Part shown: piece after piece, positions 1 to 11,505 of the stretch | Layout: each line of letters begins with the position of its first letter | Position numbering within the stretch: position 1 is the first letter of the stretch | From: Malachius bipustulatus | Lineage: Eukaryota > Arthropoda > Insecta > Coleoptera > Melyridae | NCBI GenBank assembly: GCA_910589415.1 | Contig: OU342632.1 | Coordinates: 33,989,637 to 34,053,636 of the forward strand | Reading direction: 5' to 3' | Length of the DNA: 64,000 nt | Position numbers and translations under genes: made by a program | The notes under the pieces: model-generated | What the model was told of the DNA's origin: nothing | Databases searched by the model: none | The model's input: the letters and a program-made list of their open reading frames with translations, nothing else

Positions 1-1805
1 CAGTGGCTTGATTAATCATTTCCCAGTTAGTTTGAGTGGCGCCGGCGCTGCCAGTTGAAAATATATTTTCATATTGTGAAAACGAATCGTTAAAACAATG
101 TTTATTCTTACTGTAATTATCAAATAATTCGTTCTTCCCATCATTCAAATGATTAACTTTCCGTGCATCCAAAAAAGAATTATTATTATTTAATGCACCG
201 GGTGAAAAAATATTATCCCCTCCACAAAACTTCCCCAAATCGGCTTGAAAGAAGTCATTAGTCAGAGTCTTATTATTATTAACATCATTAAGACTGTTGA
301 TAAAAGTGAACTCGTTCAAAAAAGCGCTTTCAGCATATTTATCCTGCAGCTTGTTTTCAAGCAAAGTTTCGCAGATGCCGGTCAACAATTCGGTATTCCC
401 CTGGCAGCTCCTGGATCTATTCAAAATTTTTCGTATAGCTCTGATCGAATCGTCGCTCTCTATCACCATGGGGTCGTAAATTTTACTTTTCTTCTTGGGG
501 TAATCGAACTGGACTGTTGTAAAATTGTACGGGGTTCCCGTGAACGGGCTTATATATTTATGCCCTCGCATTGATGACCCCGATTTGCTTTGATGCAACA
601 TTTTCAATACATCGAGATTAATTTTATTTCTCAAGATATCCACGTTGTAAGCACCGAAATCCAAATTAGCAGGAGTGAACTTCTTATTATTATCAATCGC
701 TGTGAGCTCATTCAAGAAGGAACAATCTGGTTCACATTCACAGCAGGTTTTACTCGTTTCTTTCTGTGGAGGAGTGTTATTCTCATCCTTATCGCTTTCA
801 CTGCTGGTGCTCTCTCGTTTCTTAACGGAATCATTATTACAACTGCAACACCGACATCGACGACACCTCGAATGGCAACACCTGCAACAACACTTACACT
901 TCCTTCTCTTATTCTTGCATTTCTCCCTAACTTTAACAGTATTGATCCCTAAATTTCTAGTACAAACAGTCGTGGTAACCATCTTATCTTCCATTTGTGG
1001 TTTAATCTGTAACTTACAATTATTACACTTCTTTAACCGCTTTGGTGATTTGGCTACATCTGTGCAGCAGCAGCAACAACAACGACAGCAGCAACAACAG
1101 CAATCGCAACACTCAGAATCGCTACCGCTTGAATTGTAATGATCCATCCGGGCTTTAAGATACTTCTCCGAGTCGTGCGACTTCGGTTTGACATTATCGA
1201 CATATCTTCTGACCGGTGTCGGTGTCGTTGATTCATTATTAATCCAAGGCTCAAATTCCTTGAAGTTCTTCCCGTGGTAACCTCCCGGTTTCACAGAACA
1301 AACACACTCAGGACATATTTCAAATGTTCCATTTTTATAAGGGCAATTATGTTCGACAGCTGCAGGTGGAGCAGGCGTTTGTTGGTGGTTGTACGGATGA
1401 GGAGCGCTGTACACACGGTTATGTGAGCTCGGGTCACAACAGCACAACTTCTTACAAAAGGACTTCAAGGGGTGGCAACATTTACGGCTCGGGCGCTGCC
1501 GGTTGTGGACTTGCTGTGGCGGCCTAATTGAAACTTACAATAAGTATCTTGTGTTTATATATTTTAATTTAATCGACTTACTTGTTATGATTCTTGGTAG
1601 GGTTTCTTTTAACCCAAGTGTACCCCCACCAACGATTGAATTGTAGCTCCCAGAGATCGTATCTACCCTCGGGTGGGGGGCCTATTTCTTGCTCGAGAGG
1701 ACACGATGACGGTTTGGGTAGGGTGGGGTTGCAGGGACAATAATTAGCGACGTCTCGTTCAGGGGGGTCATTCGGAGCGGATGGTCTACTAGACATTTGG
1801 GTCAT
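1..1805 (-). CDS. Cysteine-rich protein with poly-Cys runs, 3' end outside window
   Basis: Two-exon model, 1582-1805 and 1-1523, running off the left edge (at least 582 codons). The donor gtaagt at 1581 and acceptor at 1525-1524 join in phase 2 and keep one open frame to the edge. The start ATG at 1805 has an in-frame stop upstream; a second ATG lies at 1796. Residues about 75-110 are basic and Cys-rich. Next comes a run CCDCCCCCCRCCCCCC (DNA near 1067-1113), then KRLKKCNNCKL, a second Cys/Arg cluster (about 845-905) and a CCECEPDC motif. The C-terminal half is Asn/Lys-rich and repeats an FLNE-x-T motif about 100 residues apart. No signal peptide or membrane segment is visible. I do not recognise the family; metal binding or disulfide cross-linking (sperm, cuticle or eggshell type) is only inference. 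The Cys run reads as poly-Gln on the other strand, which is a shadow. Confidence 0.7.
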
Positions 1806-2456
1806 GTAACGAGAAACACTTACCACTTAACAAGACTTATTAATCCAGGGATGATGATGATGATGATGGGAGTGATTCATGGATCAGTAATTTTGAATAT
1901 TTACAAAATATAAATAAATATTAATTAATTATTAATGGTGACACATTTTTTTTGGGACACAACAAAAATATTAAACTTGAAGTGACACTATTTTGACAGT
2001 GATTGTCAGTTTTTGAAATAAAATACCTCAACAACTTGAAAAAATTCTTTAAATACATACATCAGTTTAATTATATTAATTACAAATTATAAATGTTTTG
2101 TGCTTATAACATAATCAGTGTTAAAATCTTTCTATACAAATAATACACGACATATACATCATAATATAGATGATCCAGTACTTATGATGATGAGCAGATT
2201 GATGATGGTTCAACTTATTAACACGGTGTTATAGAGGTATTAGATAAAAGAGCCATACATCAGGGAGTTTCATGACTTTTTTTGTAGGTCTATAATATAA
2301 TGGTTCATTACCCGAAACCGTTATAAAAAAGTAGCGGAAAAGCTGATTAAAAAAAGCCAAATAAACCTAGAAAAAAACAAGAAAGGCTGCCAAATTGAAA
2401 CCCTCACTGCCACTCATCCTGAAAGTACTGAACCACCATTTTATTTAAACATAATA
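1806..2456. other. Intergenic, AT-rich
   Basis: This is the spacer between the start of the Cys-rich gene and the 3' end of ZFPL1. It holds a short GAT trinucleotide run near 1848-1868, just upstream of the Cys-rich gene, and otherwise AT-rich sequence. No coding exon is seen. Confidence 0.5.
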
Positions 2457-5400
2457 TTACGGTGATTGTTGAACATGTATTTCTCTGTTATTCATCATTT
2501 CTAGACTGGGATCGTTTTCAGTGGAATATTTACCAAGTTTCGACATTATTATCAATAAAACTACAAGTCCTATTATCAGTAAAATACCGAGCATGCAATA
2601 TCGTTTATAGATCGATTGGCCGCTCCTCTTCTTTAACGAATTCCCGAATGTGATGCTGAAAAAAAAATTATAAAATTAATCATGTGTCACAGTCAAAGGT
2701 CACCCCAGCTAAGAACGGGAGAAGTTATAAAGGATGTCCAAATAAGAGTTGTAACAGTTTTCCTTCACTCTGTATAATAAATTTTATTTGTCTTCCAACA
2801 TTTCTGGCGGTATCTAACAAATTTTTCAGATCTATTGTAGTAATTATAGGCAACCCTTATTTCGCGTTCATGTAATTTCAATGTAAATTGTCAACCGCAT
2901 GCTTTATATTTCCATAATCTCGCTGTCATTTGCTTATAAAGCATCCATAATTTTCAAACCGTCAAAGGAGCTTCTATAATTAGAGGCCATTAACCTTCAC
3001 CTCTTCTGCCCTGATAATGGTAATTTTTAGAGACTGGTAAGATGTTCTTTTTGTATATGCATGTACCACAATGCTTTTATGTTAAAAGTCCAGAGTTCTG
3101 CTTACTGTTGAAATCGATAATTTTTTTTTTTTTTTTGAACTTTCTCATAGAAGCTACAAAGTACTTTTGTAAGTACCACTCACCATCTAGTCTCAATAAT
3201 TATTCATAGTCACTGCTTAGTTTTTCAATTGAATATGCTAACTTTGCTCATTTTAAACTAGTCCAGTCAATGATCTTTTTCCAAAATAATTTTGCCAAAC
3301 AGCACCGATTTTTATAAAAATTTGGATTTAAGTTCTAGTTATCCTCTCCTTCAAAGTTGACAGGAGATCAGGGGGTGGATAGGCTGACTGATTCTAAGCA
3401 AATTTTTTAATCTATAAAATAAGTTTTTCCTTTCAACCATTAAACCAACATTATAGGACGATTTTTCACAAATAACTCAAAAAGCAATAAATGAGCACAG
3501 TCGATCCGACCATGTAGCCACTTATAAAGAAAAGTAACAGAAATTGCCCTCCTTCTAGTGCTCAACAACGTGAAATTAAATTTAATTAAGTGATAAAATC
3601 TAAGTGCCGTATAAATGCCAAACTTTTTGCCAAAATAAGGTCTATTTTTTCGGCATCAAAAAAATGTGAAAATCACCCCCTCCCCTCCCTCCTCAATTAA
3701 TTCACTTTATTTATTATGTACTACTTGTAATGTGCTCTAGAAGTTTGACCGGTTTAAAGTCTTTAGTTTTGGAAAGATTTCAGCTTGAAGTAGAAAGAGC
3801 ATTTTTGTAATGTTCCAAAAAATTGCCTTTCCTTCAAAATAACTCAAAAACTCTTAATGGTACACCAAATTTTGTAGAGTAAAGAATTGTAGTGTTTGTT
3901 TTTCTAAAAATTGTCGTTTTTTTTCTGTAGGATAAAACCTGAGGAAGATATGGCCATTTAAAGTTTGCATGTATTGTTCAACCGTAATTTGTTCAGCCGT
4001 ATCAGCTCACACCCTTCCAAAAATAAGGGCTGAAAGAAAATCAAATTTATATGAGCTTAGAGCTCTTGAAAAAACCTATGAAACGGTTTTTTGAAAGGCT
4101 TGATAGCTTAAAAACTAAGCGAGTTATGGGTAGAAATCAAATCACAAATTTATTCTATGATTTCAATCGATTAAATGCTCGAATCTATAATTATTCTAAA
4201 ATTATTTTCAAATAGGGGTAGTTTTCACCCTGAAAAAATAAAAAGCAAGGCCAACTTTGAAGTAGGGAGTAAGTAGAACTTATATCCAAAATTTTTGTGC
4301 AAATCGGTGCTGTTTGGCAAAATTAAACAGGATCTCCGTATTTTACTTTCAATGGACTGGCTAAGGATTTGACCTGTTGGTAAATTGTAAAAAATGATAT
4401 GAAATTAGAATTTTTCAGTCTTGTTGAGACACCCTTTAAAAACAGAGTTAATTTTCAATGTGTATATCAATGTTTTCAGTATAGCAGTATCTACATTTTA
4501 TGAATTTATTGGATGCAGCAAAGCGATTTCTATGGAGAAATAGATCAAAAATCAGAGTCATAAGTAAGGATCTATTAGTGAAGTATGGAGAGCTCCTAGT
4601 AGCATAAGATATGCGTAAAAACAAGTTGATCTGGCAGCACTGCTGTCTACAATAATAATAACTGATTCTAGACAGTTATCCAGGTTGACCAGTGACATCA
4701 AGAAATACAACTCGAGTTTTTGGAATTCTACTCTCTCTGATATACGAGTAAAAGATGTAGCGTGCGCTTTCCCATTGTATTACTGACGATATTTAGGACT
4801 TTAGAAGCCTTCTGGTTATCGTACTATTAGGACCTCCGTTAGTTTTATATTTTGTGCATTGTCTACTTTACCGAACGATCAGGTGTCAGATGTCGCGTAT
4901 GAGAGATGTGACATTCCAGTTGCAATTAATTTCGGTTTCATAATTATGTTTAGTGGTTTACTCAAAGCAGGTATGAAAGTGGAATTTAATATCATATTAG
5001 CATTGCTAATTTCTATTTTGTATTCGATTAGGTATTATTGAGATCGCCCAGGCATAAATCGCCAGTCTTGGATTCCGAGGATGGAATAGGCACTGACGCC
5101 AGCCTCGGTAATTAAATAAATGCAAGTAAAATGTTTAGATATTAATACAAGTTTCAACTTGCAGGGATCCAATTTCGGAATCCAGTATCCAGTTTTAAGT
5201 ATCCAGTTTCGGAATCTAGTTCAGGATCTAGTTTTAGGGATCCAATTGCAGGATCTAAGTTCGGAGTCTAGTTTTGGGAGTCAAGTTTCAAGTTTTAGTT
5301 CCAGTTTCTTAATGTCCATGTTTGATGTTTGGCTGATTTGGTAGCGTCACTTCAAGAAACGAAGCTTTGGTTTTTATTTGGTATATTTGGTATCACGCAG

Positions 5401-7701
5401 GTGCCAGACATCAGTGGAGTGAGGGGATAGACACTTTTCATCTCTATCAGTGGTGTTTCACTCAACCGGCAACCGGGAACAGCTGCATCATGTTATGAGG
5501 TATCTTATCGACCTATTAAATTATATTTCATCAATTGGAGAACGCTGTAATGAATCTCAATATTAAGTATATCTCACGATACATCATTTTATTTTTCTGG
5601 GAATTGTGTTAATTTGATTGGATATAATTTCCAATAAATTTGTTATTGTTACATTGTGGCCTTTATTTTAGTTAGTGTTTTGTGTGACCTGTAATTAAAA
5701 AAGAACACAGCGTAGGGCAGGTCAAAATTTAAGTAATTTGGTAGAATTTTTTAGGCTAGACGATCGTTAGAAATTTGTAATTTTATCTCTCTCTGTTTGT
5801 GGTGTGGTTAGTTCGCTGAAGAACTGACCGACACCCACCTCCTTCGTTCCTTTCGGGTTCAAAGGAATCTGAAGGTACCCGGACGGAGCGAGAGGAGTTA
5901 TACCCTCTGCTCGCCACTTTTTGACCTTTCATTTCTAAATTTAAAATCAGGCGAGTAGAGAGGGTTGCAAAGAAACACTGCTTATAGAACAGTCACTAAT
6001 CAGTCAAGTTTGGAATGCTATCATGGGTAAAGTCCTAGTTAGATATAAATATTTAGACAGAGAAAAAAAAAACAATTTTATGAACAATAATGGCTTATGT
6101 GAATATACAGGGTGTTGAAAAACTTGTAGAATAAATTAATGGTTACTCAACATTGAAAAAGAAGACCTGCTTTCATTTTTTTTCCCTAGAACTGGCAACA
6201 TTGGTATCAGTAATTTTGGAAAATTGATTTTTTCGAATTACAACTTCACTTTTACTTTACATAATAATTATCAAGTGTCAAAAAGTCGAATTTGCATCTA
6301 CTATTAGTATGCAAAAGACCCTTGCAGGCTAGTAGGCTTAGTTTTGCATCTCATTGTCTGTGGTTTTTGGTTTTGGTTAAACCACAACCATAGAATAACA
6401 ATATTAAAAAAGAATCCAGACTTCATTTTCTTACCTGATAATTAAATGCAATGTTGCCATACTTTAAAAAGAAATCATGGCGATATCTGAAGATAGAATT
6501 TTTTGTTTTGATTTTTGGAATCCCACAACACCGTATCATAGTGTTATTGATTTTTTCCACGCGTTTTTCAACACCCTGTATAATTTCATATAAATCATTT
6601 TATCAAGCAAGAAAAGCCTGCCATTAAAGCTATTTAGGTACAAGAATAAAAAGTAACAACACATCCAATTAGCACTCACTTGAGCCAGTTACGGAGTAGC
6701 TCAGAGGCAGGTCTCCTCTTGTATTTATCATCGTCGTGATCAAACTGGACATGTTTGACATCGCGCACGTCCTGGAATATTCTACGATTGGACGACGGTT
6801 CTGAAGTAGCCCTGTTGAAAGCGCCGTGTTCGTCTACGTTGACCACCGAATGCGGGGGCTTCGAATTCAGCTGAGCGGGAACGGTCGAAGCCACGTGGTT
6901 CACGACAGCCTTTACTTCTCTCTCTTCTGACAACTGCAAGAGGTTTAAATGAGGAGTGTACGAGTAAAACGAGACACTTTCTTACCAGCGGCAGGCCCAA
7001 ACCGGCCCGAGCCCAGTTCACGCCGGCGAGTTTCTCTTTCAATACGTCCGCGACCGGGCTGATGAGATTTGGGGGCGGGAAGAGGGGGCTCTTGCACGAT
7101 GGGCAGGTGTAACCTCGTGGGGCTGTTGTCGGCGGGAGTTGTCTTGAGAAATGGTCAAGGCAAGACCAATGAAACACGTCTGTTCATGAAATAGGAATTT
7201 TATCAGATTTTGAAGCAAGAAAGGTCGGTCTTAACTGAAGTCATAAATGACTCACATCATATCAAATGAAGTTGTATGTCTGCCGCTATTGCAGACAAAA
7301 CGTTTGGAGCAAATCTCCAAGGATCTTATGACTGAATAGTGTGGAACCACTTATGATTTCAGTTTGCCAGATTGTGATAATAATAATTGATAAAATAATG
7401 TGAAGTGAAGGGGGGTGCTTACGGTAGCAAGTGAGTCGTATACTGTCTTCAATGTTTAGATCTCGACTACACAGTTCACAGACAGAATTGTAATCGCTGT
7501 CTTGCAACCATTGCAGATATGATTGAACAATGCACTGAAAATAAACGGAATTTTATTATAGGAGAATAAATGGGAGTATGAATGATTCAATTATCTTACA
7601 ATTGGATGATTTGTCACCATACAATTCTCACATACACAGACCCGGTGTTCAAAACAGAATTGGTTGGTTACTTTCCTTTTAGGACATTTACATAGACCCA
7701 T
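2457..7701 (-). CDS. ZFPL1: ZFPL1, Golgi RING-like zinc-finger membrane protein
   Basis: Five exons: 7600-7701, 7423-7534, 6986-7179, 6680-6933, 2457-2655. All junctions are GT-AG and in phase, giving 286 residues (human about 310). The start is [16 protein letters not shown], the invariant ZFPL1 N-terminus with a B-box-like Cys/His set. It is followed by [16 protein letters not shown], a RING-like finger (CELC, then CYHVFHWSCL, then [13 protein letters not shown]) and the family signature [13 protein letters not shown] conserved [10 protein letters not shown] stretch precedes the last exon, which supplies a transmembrane helix ([20 protein letters not shown]) and the tail [22 protein letters not shown]1 is an integral membrane protein of the cis-Golgi that binds GM130 and supports Golgi assembly. 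The last intron (2656-6679) is 4 kb and carries repeats; the other introns are under 350 bp. Confidence 0.95.
3261..4361. mobile_element. DNA transposon remnant with about 90 bp inverted ends
   Basis: It lies in the last intron of ZFPL1. The left end (from about 3261) contains TTTGCCAAACAGCACCGATT, and the reverse complement of the right end (about 4270-4361) contains the same 20 bases. Matching AAATTTGGATTTAAGTTC / AAATTTTGGATATAAGTTC lies inside. No transposase frame is visible, so this is a non-autonomous or decayed inverted-repeat element. The exact ends and target duplication are unclear. Confidence 0.6.
5163..5310. repeat. Degenerate minisatellite of ATCCAGTTT/ATCTAGTTT units
   Basis: About a dozen imperfect 10-14 bp units of the type ggATC(C/T)AGTTT(C/T) follow each other within the ZFPL1 intron. 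They are too diverged to be recent. No function is apparent. Confidence 0.5.
6108..6578. mobile_element. TA-flanked MITE, CAGGGTGTTGAAAAA ends
   Basis: The 471 bp element begins CAGGGTGTTGAAAAAC and ends GTTTTTCAACACCCTG. It is flanked by TA on both sides, as expected for a Tc1/mariner-type target duplication. It has no coding capacity. Related CAGGGT ends recur at 19457, 39997, 41054, 43848 and 48025, so this is a superfamily of foldback or MITE elements in this genome. Confidence 0.75.
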
Positions 7702-8077
7702 TGCTGGATTCTTATTATTTAAGAAACTTATATTTATATTTATTCAAATATATTTACTTTATCTACTGCATAAATTAAAATAATTGATTAATGTTTAACT
7801 CCCACAACATTTTTTAAACATTTTTGGAGCACGGAAGGAAAAGGAACTGTATAAAACTCCACGTACTGAATTATTATTGTAATTGACACTTCTTGTCATT
7901 CATCATTTATCAGTTATCACCACCAATAAGTCATATGTCATTTGCTTAGCTTATAAGTCAAATTTATCAACGTCATTGATCAATCAACGGTTTCTTACCA
8001 TAGAATAGTAAATAATAGATTGCTGCATTTAATGCATCCTCAAAACCAGAGATGGCGAGTGGAACCGTGCTACTTTA
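7702..8077. other. Upstream region of ZFPL1
   Basis: AT-rich 5' flank of ZFPL1 running up to a transposon. No TATA/Inr pair is convincing and no exon is seen. Confidence 0.4.
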
Positions 8078-8524
8078 GGGAAACTGCATTACCGACATTA
8101 ACGCTTACTAGGGTAGCGTATTTTCATTCTCACAAAAAGTTGTGAATGTCAAATTGAAGTTCAAAAACGTCAGATTTACGATTAACGTACAACTGTGTAA
8201 AAATTCACATAATTTGTTATTAAGTCAGTCAGTATATTTTCGTAAAATAGTAACCTTTTTGCTGTCATAGAGGATGGTTCAACAATAAAAATAGGGGTTT
8301 CTACTTGTTCGCATAATATGTTTTTAATACCCACTGAAAGAGGATTCTTCGATTTATATTTCTTGTTAACATAAAACTTTGCTTATTTCCACTTGACACG
8401 TACGCCTGTTACCGAATGTGCCAAAAATATGGCATTCAGCTGTTCAAACATCTTTGTGTCAAGTAAACGTCAACGAGTGATTGCGCTACCCTAGTAAGCG
8501 TTAATGTCGGTAATACAGGTACCC
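8078..8524. mobile_element. TA-flanked GGGAA-end transposon family, copy 1
   Basis: The 447 bp element starts GGGAAACTGCATTACCGACA, followed by TTAACGCTTACTAGGGTAGCG. It ends with the inverse, CGCTACCCTAGTAAGCGTTAATGTCGGTAATACAGGTACCC. TA flanks both sides. The family recurs at 16504, 56871, 57887 and 61920, with a remnant at 13765. The interior has no transposase. Confidence 0.8.
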
Positions 8525-8995
8525 TATGCTATATGCTATACTTCAGTCTACGCATAGATATATTAGGGGTATTCACGAGGTTCGTTATACCTACTTTCGC
8601 ACTTTTACGAAATCATTGGAATATAAAACATACGGAAGGACTAGCCGTTGGTGAATGCGACGGAAACCGCCATATTGAAGACGCTATAGTGCTTATTGTT
8701 TACACATTGACAGTTATTAACAATGTGGACATTTGGAAAGTGTATTTATTTATTTGTTTATTTTATTGTTACTTGTGTTGTCCAAACGGCGATAAATTTA
8801 AATTCAGATTTTACGTTCTTTTTCATCAATAAAGTACTTATTTTAAATAATTCTATTAAATATAACCCAAAAATTTATTAGATCTGAATAAAACATTTTA
8901 ATGACTCCTTTGAATGTACTTCATTATTTGTATTTTTTACTAATATGAATGAAAATGTTTATTGTTGTTGTTAATTATTGCTAACCAAACACCTA

Positions 8996-10739
8996 GGGTG
9001 GTATGCTAGAAACTAAATTTCGCCTTTAACAGCGCTGTTAACAACGGCACTGTTGTTAAAAATCACTTTGACATGGTCACGTGACCATGTTAAATGCTTT
9101 AACATCGCCATGTCAAATTTCATGTTGACAACGGCGTTAAAGCTGAAATCACCCAATTTGGTATGCTAGAAAGGAAAATCGAGTAGGAACAGTTGAATGT
9201 CAATGCTAAATGGCCATGTTACAATAATCACAGGGTATGGATCGATTAATTATTATTAGCTGTCAAATTTTAGGAAGATTTTTAATAAATCCCGTATTAT
9301 TCCAGAGTGAAGTGTTTTTTCTATGTTTATTTAGTGCAATTACAACTAAATATCAACAATCTTGTTCCATAAGTTAAAAATTTACCAAAAGTAGTACTAC
9401 CAAGTATTTTTATACTATAATTTATTTCCAACATTTTTCTTCGAGAAAGTAGTCCTAACTACAGAAACACAGCAGGGACGCATTTAGATTCAAAAAATTA
9501 TATAATAGTTAACTATATCATGGGCGGAGTAAATAGAGAAAATTATTTTTCCTGCTGCTTGATGTGTATTTTTCATTTGGATATAACAATAATTAAATTA
9601 AGCAAAAAAAAATAACAGGTCATCATGGTCAGAGACATAAGGGTAGGTGGAGTGGAGTTGATATTTGTTTTAATGTAGGTCTTCTGCTTGATGTTCTACT
9701 TACTACTTACCTAGATTTTCTTCATTTAGATTCAGAATAAATAAAACAAAATTTGTTTTATTGATTTATATTTATATTTTTAATAACATAATTATACATA
9801 TAACCATGGGCGGTATAAATAGGGTAGGTGACAATAAAATAAAATAAGTTACACAACATAAGACATATATTTGTGTAAAATAAATAATTTATTTGATAAT
9901 ATTACACTCAATAAAATAATAATTATTGTACAACCATGGGCAGAGCCAAACCAGAACAAATAAAAAAATTATTTTTAATTAAGGAAATTAATGTTGTCTG
10001 CAACACCTCTGGCAATCTGAAGGGGTTTTAAAACAGAACATTGTGAACATAATCTTTAAAAACTTCTCCCTCTTCATAAAATTCTCAACCGACCATTGGG
10101 TTAGGTTTGGTTAGGTATTCTACACTGCAATAAGATACATAATAATTAGGTAATTGATAACTTACCTGTTGATTATTTCTAGCAAAATCTGCCTCTCAAC
10201 TTCAGAGAAGTTCTTTCTTGATTTCACGACAACTTCCATTTATACTTTTACAGTAAATCAAATTAATTCACTCAAAGAAAACTGAAACGTTTACGTTTGT
10301 TATTATTTGTTACAACACAACAATAACAATAATGGCGAATGATAGGATCGGATGGCAATGACGTTCGTTGACGGTCGACGGTAGACGAGTTTTGTGTACT
10401 TTATCTAGCTCATACGCATGCGTTCAGTAGGCACTAGCCAACATCTAACAACGCGAGACCAAAATCAACCACGACCATCTCGGATCGCCGATTTATTACG
10501 AAATGGAACTTCGGTTCGGATTCGATCTAGCTCGTGAATTGTTCTTAGCCTGTAATCAGCTAATATACAACGTTGCCGCTATTGTTCATGTTACATTTTT
10601 AACATGATGATGTTACCTAACAGCAGTGTCAAATCATGAATATTTCTTTCTAGCATACCGAATCGATTTTAACAACAACGTCAGATTGACATCGGTGTTA
10701 CGTTAACAACGCCAAATGATATTTTCTAGCATACGACCC
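8996..10739. mobile_element. Inverted-repeat DNA transposon, possibly PIF/Harbinger-like, CTA target duplication
   Basis: The left end is GGGTGGTATGCTAGAAA and the right end is its inverse TTTCTAGCATACGACCC, with CTA on both sides. A second nested pair (GGTATGCTAGAAAGG at 9161, CTTTCTAGCATACC ending near 10655) suggests one copy inserted in another or a layered end. A 20 bp palindrome ACATGGTCACGTGACCATGT lies near 9070. The interior holds three related CATGGGC(G/A)G segments (about 9515, 9805, 9935) and one coding-looking exon (10166-10239, minus). A 3 bp target duplication plus a Myb/SANT-like exon would fit PIF/Harbinger; no transposase is present, so the class is inferred. Confidence 0.6.
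10166..10239 (-). pseudogene. Myb/SANT-like first exon inside the transposon at 9-10.7 kb
   Basis: An ATG at 10239 opens MEVVVKSRKNFSEVERQILLEI and continues to a strong donor (CAACAG|gtaagt at 10165). The pattern of basic residues, then FSExERQxLLEII, resembles the start of the Myb/SANT-like DNA-binding proteins that accompany transposases in Harbinger elements. No second exon is evident downstream in the element, so it is treated as a relic. Identification rests on about 24 residues only. Confidence 0.4.
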
Positions 10740-11505
10740 CTAGTCCTCTGAGAATGACATAACCTCTTGTGTCGTTTATATAAGTCGTTCATATAGCATA
10801 TATATAGGTTTGGTAAAGATGGAGACATCGACGTTTTGCTGTAATTTTAGCTCATCAGTGTGCCATATCAACCAATGTTTCCGATGACTATAACTAAATA
10901 AGACTCTACAATAAATATACCTACATCTAAGCCTTTATAGTGTTCTGTTCGAGACTCTCTTGGTGTGTGTTCTTGGTTGATGAGGTATTTTCGTTATTCT
11001 TATTTGACAGGATTCATCTTTATTTCACTTATAAATAAATTCTTTAGAAACACAGATATAATTAATAAGCAAAATTTATTCTTAATTTATTTAAACAAAA
11101 TAAAGAAAGTACATTTTTAAAACACAAACAAAATAGATAATAAAAACTTAATAATTAATTGTCAGAATTAGAAATTTAACCATTATTAAAATTAGGTACC
11201 TACATTACATTTCATGTTTGACAAATGACAATCAATTAGTCATGGGTGGATCAATGAATTTTTATTCTTTAATGATCGGTCATTCATTATCAACATCCCA
11301 GGCCTTCTATGACTTTTAATATTTAGGTGCCTATGCATATCAGAAAAGGAATTAGCAAATGTTGCAAAATAAGAAAGTTGAATCACAAGGTTATGTGAAT
11401 AACTTTTTCTGTTATATTTAAGTATAATTTTTAATTATTCTTTTAATAAATTCTTAACAATTAATTAAGAATAAATACAAAATGTTCTAAAGAATCGAAA
11501 CAACG

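Noticed and set aside
675..1139. Plus-strand frame with a poly-Gln run
   Set aside because: It is the antisense of the Cys-rich exon, whose minus-strand frame is open over 1.5 kb and continues through a spliced first exon.
8533..8832. 99-codon plus frame between transposons
   Set aside because: No homology that I recognise, no splice context, and AT-rich surroundings; likely chance.
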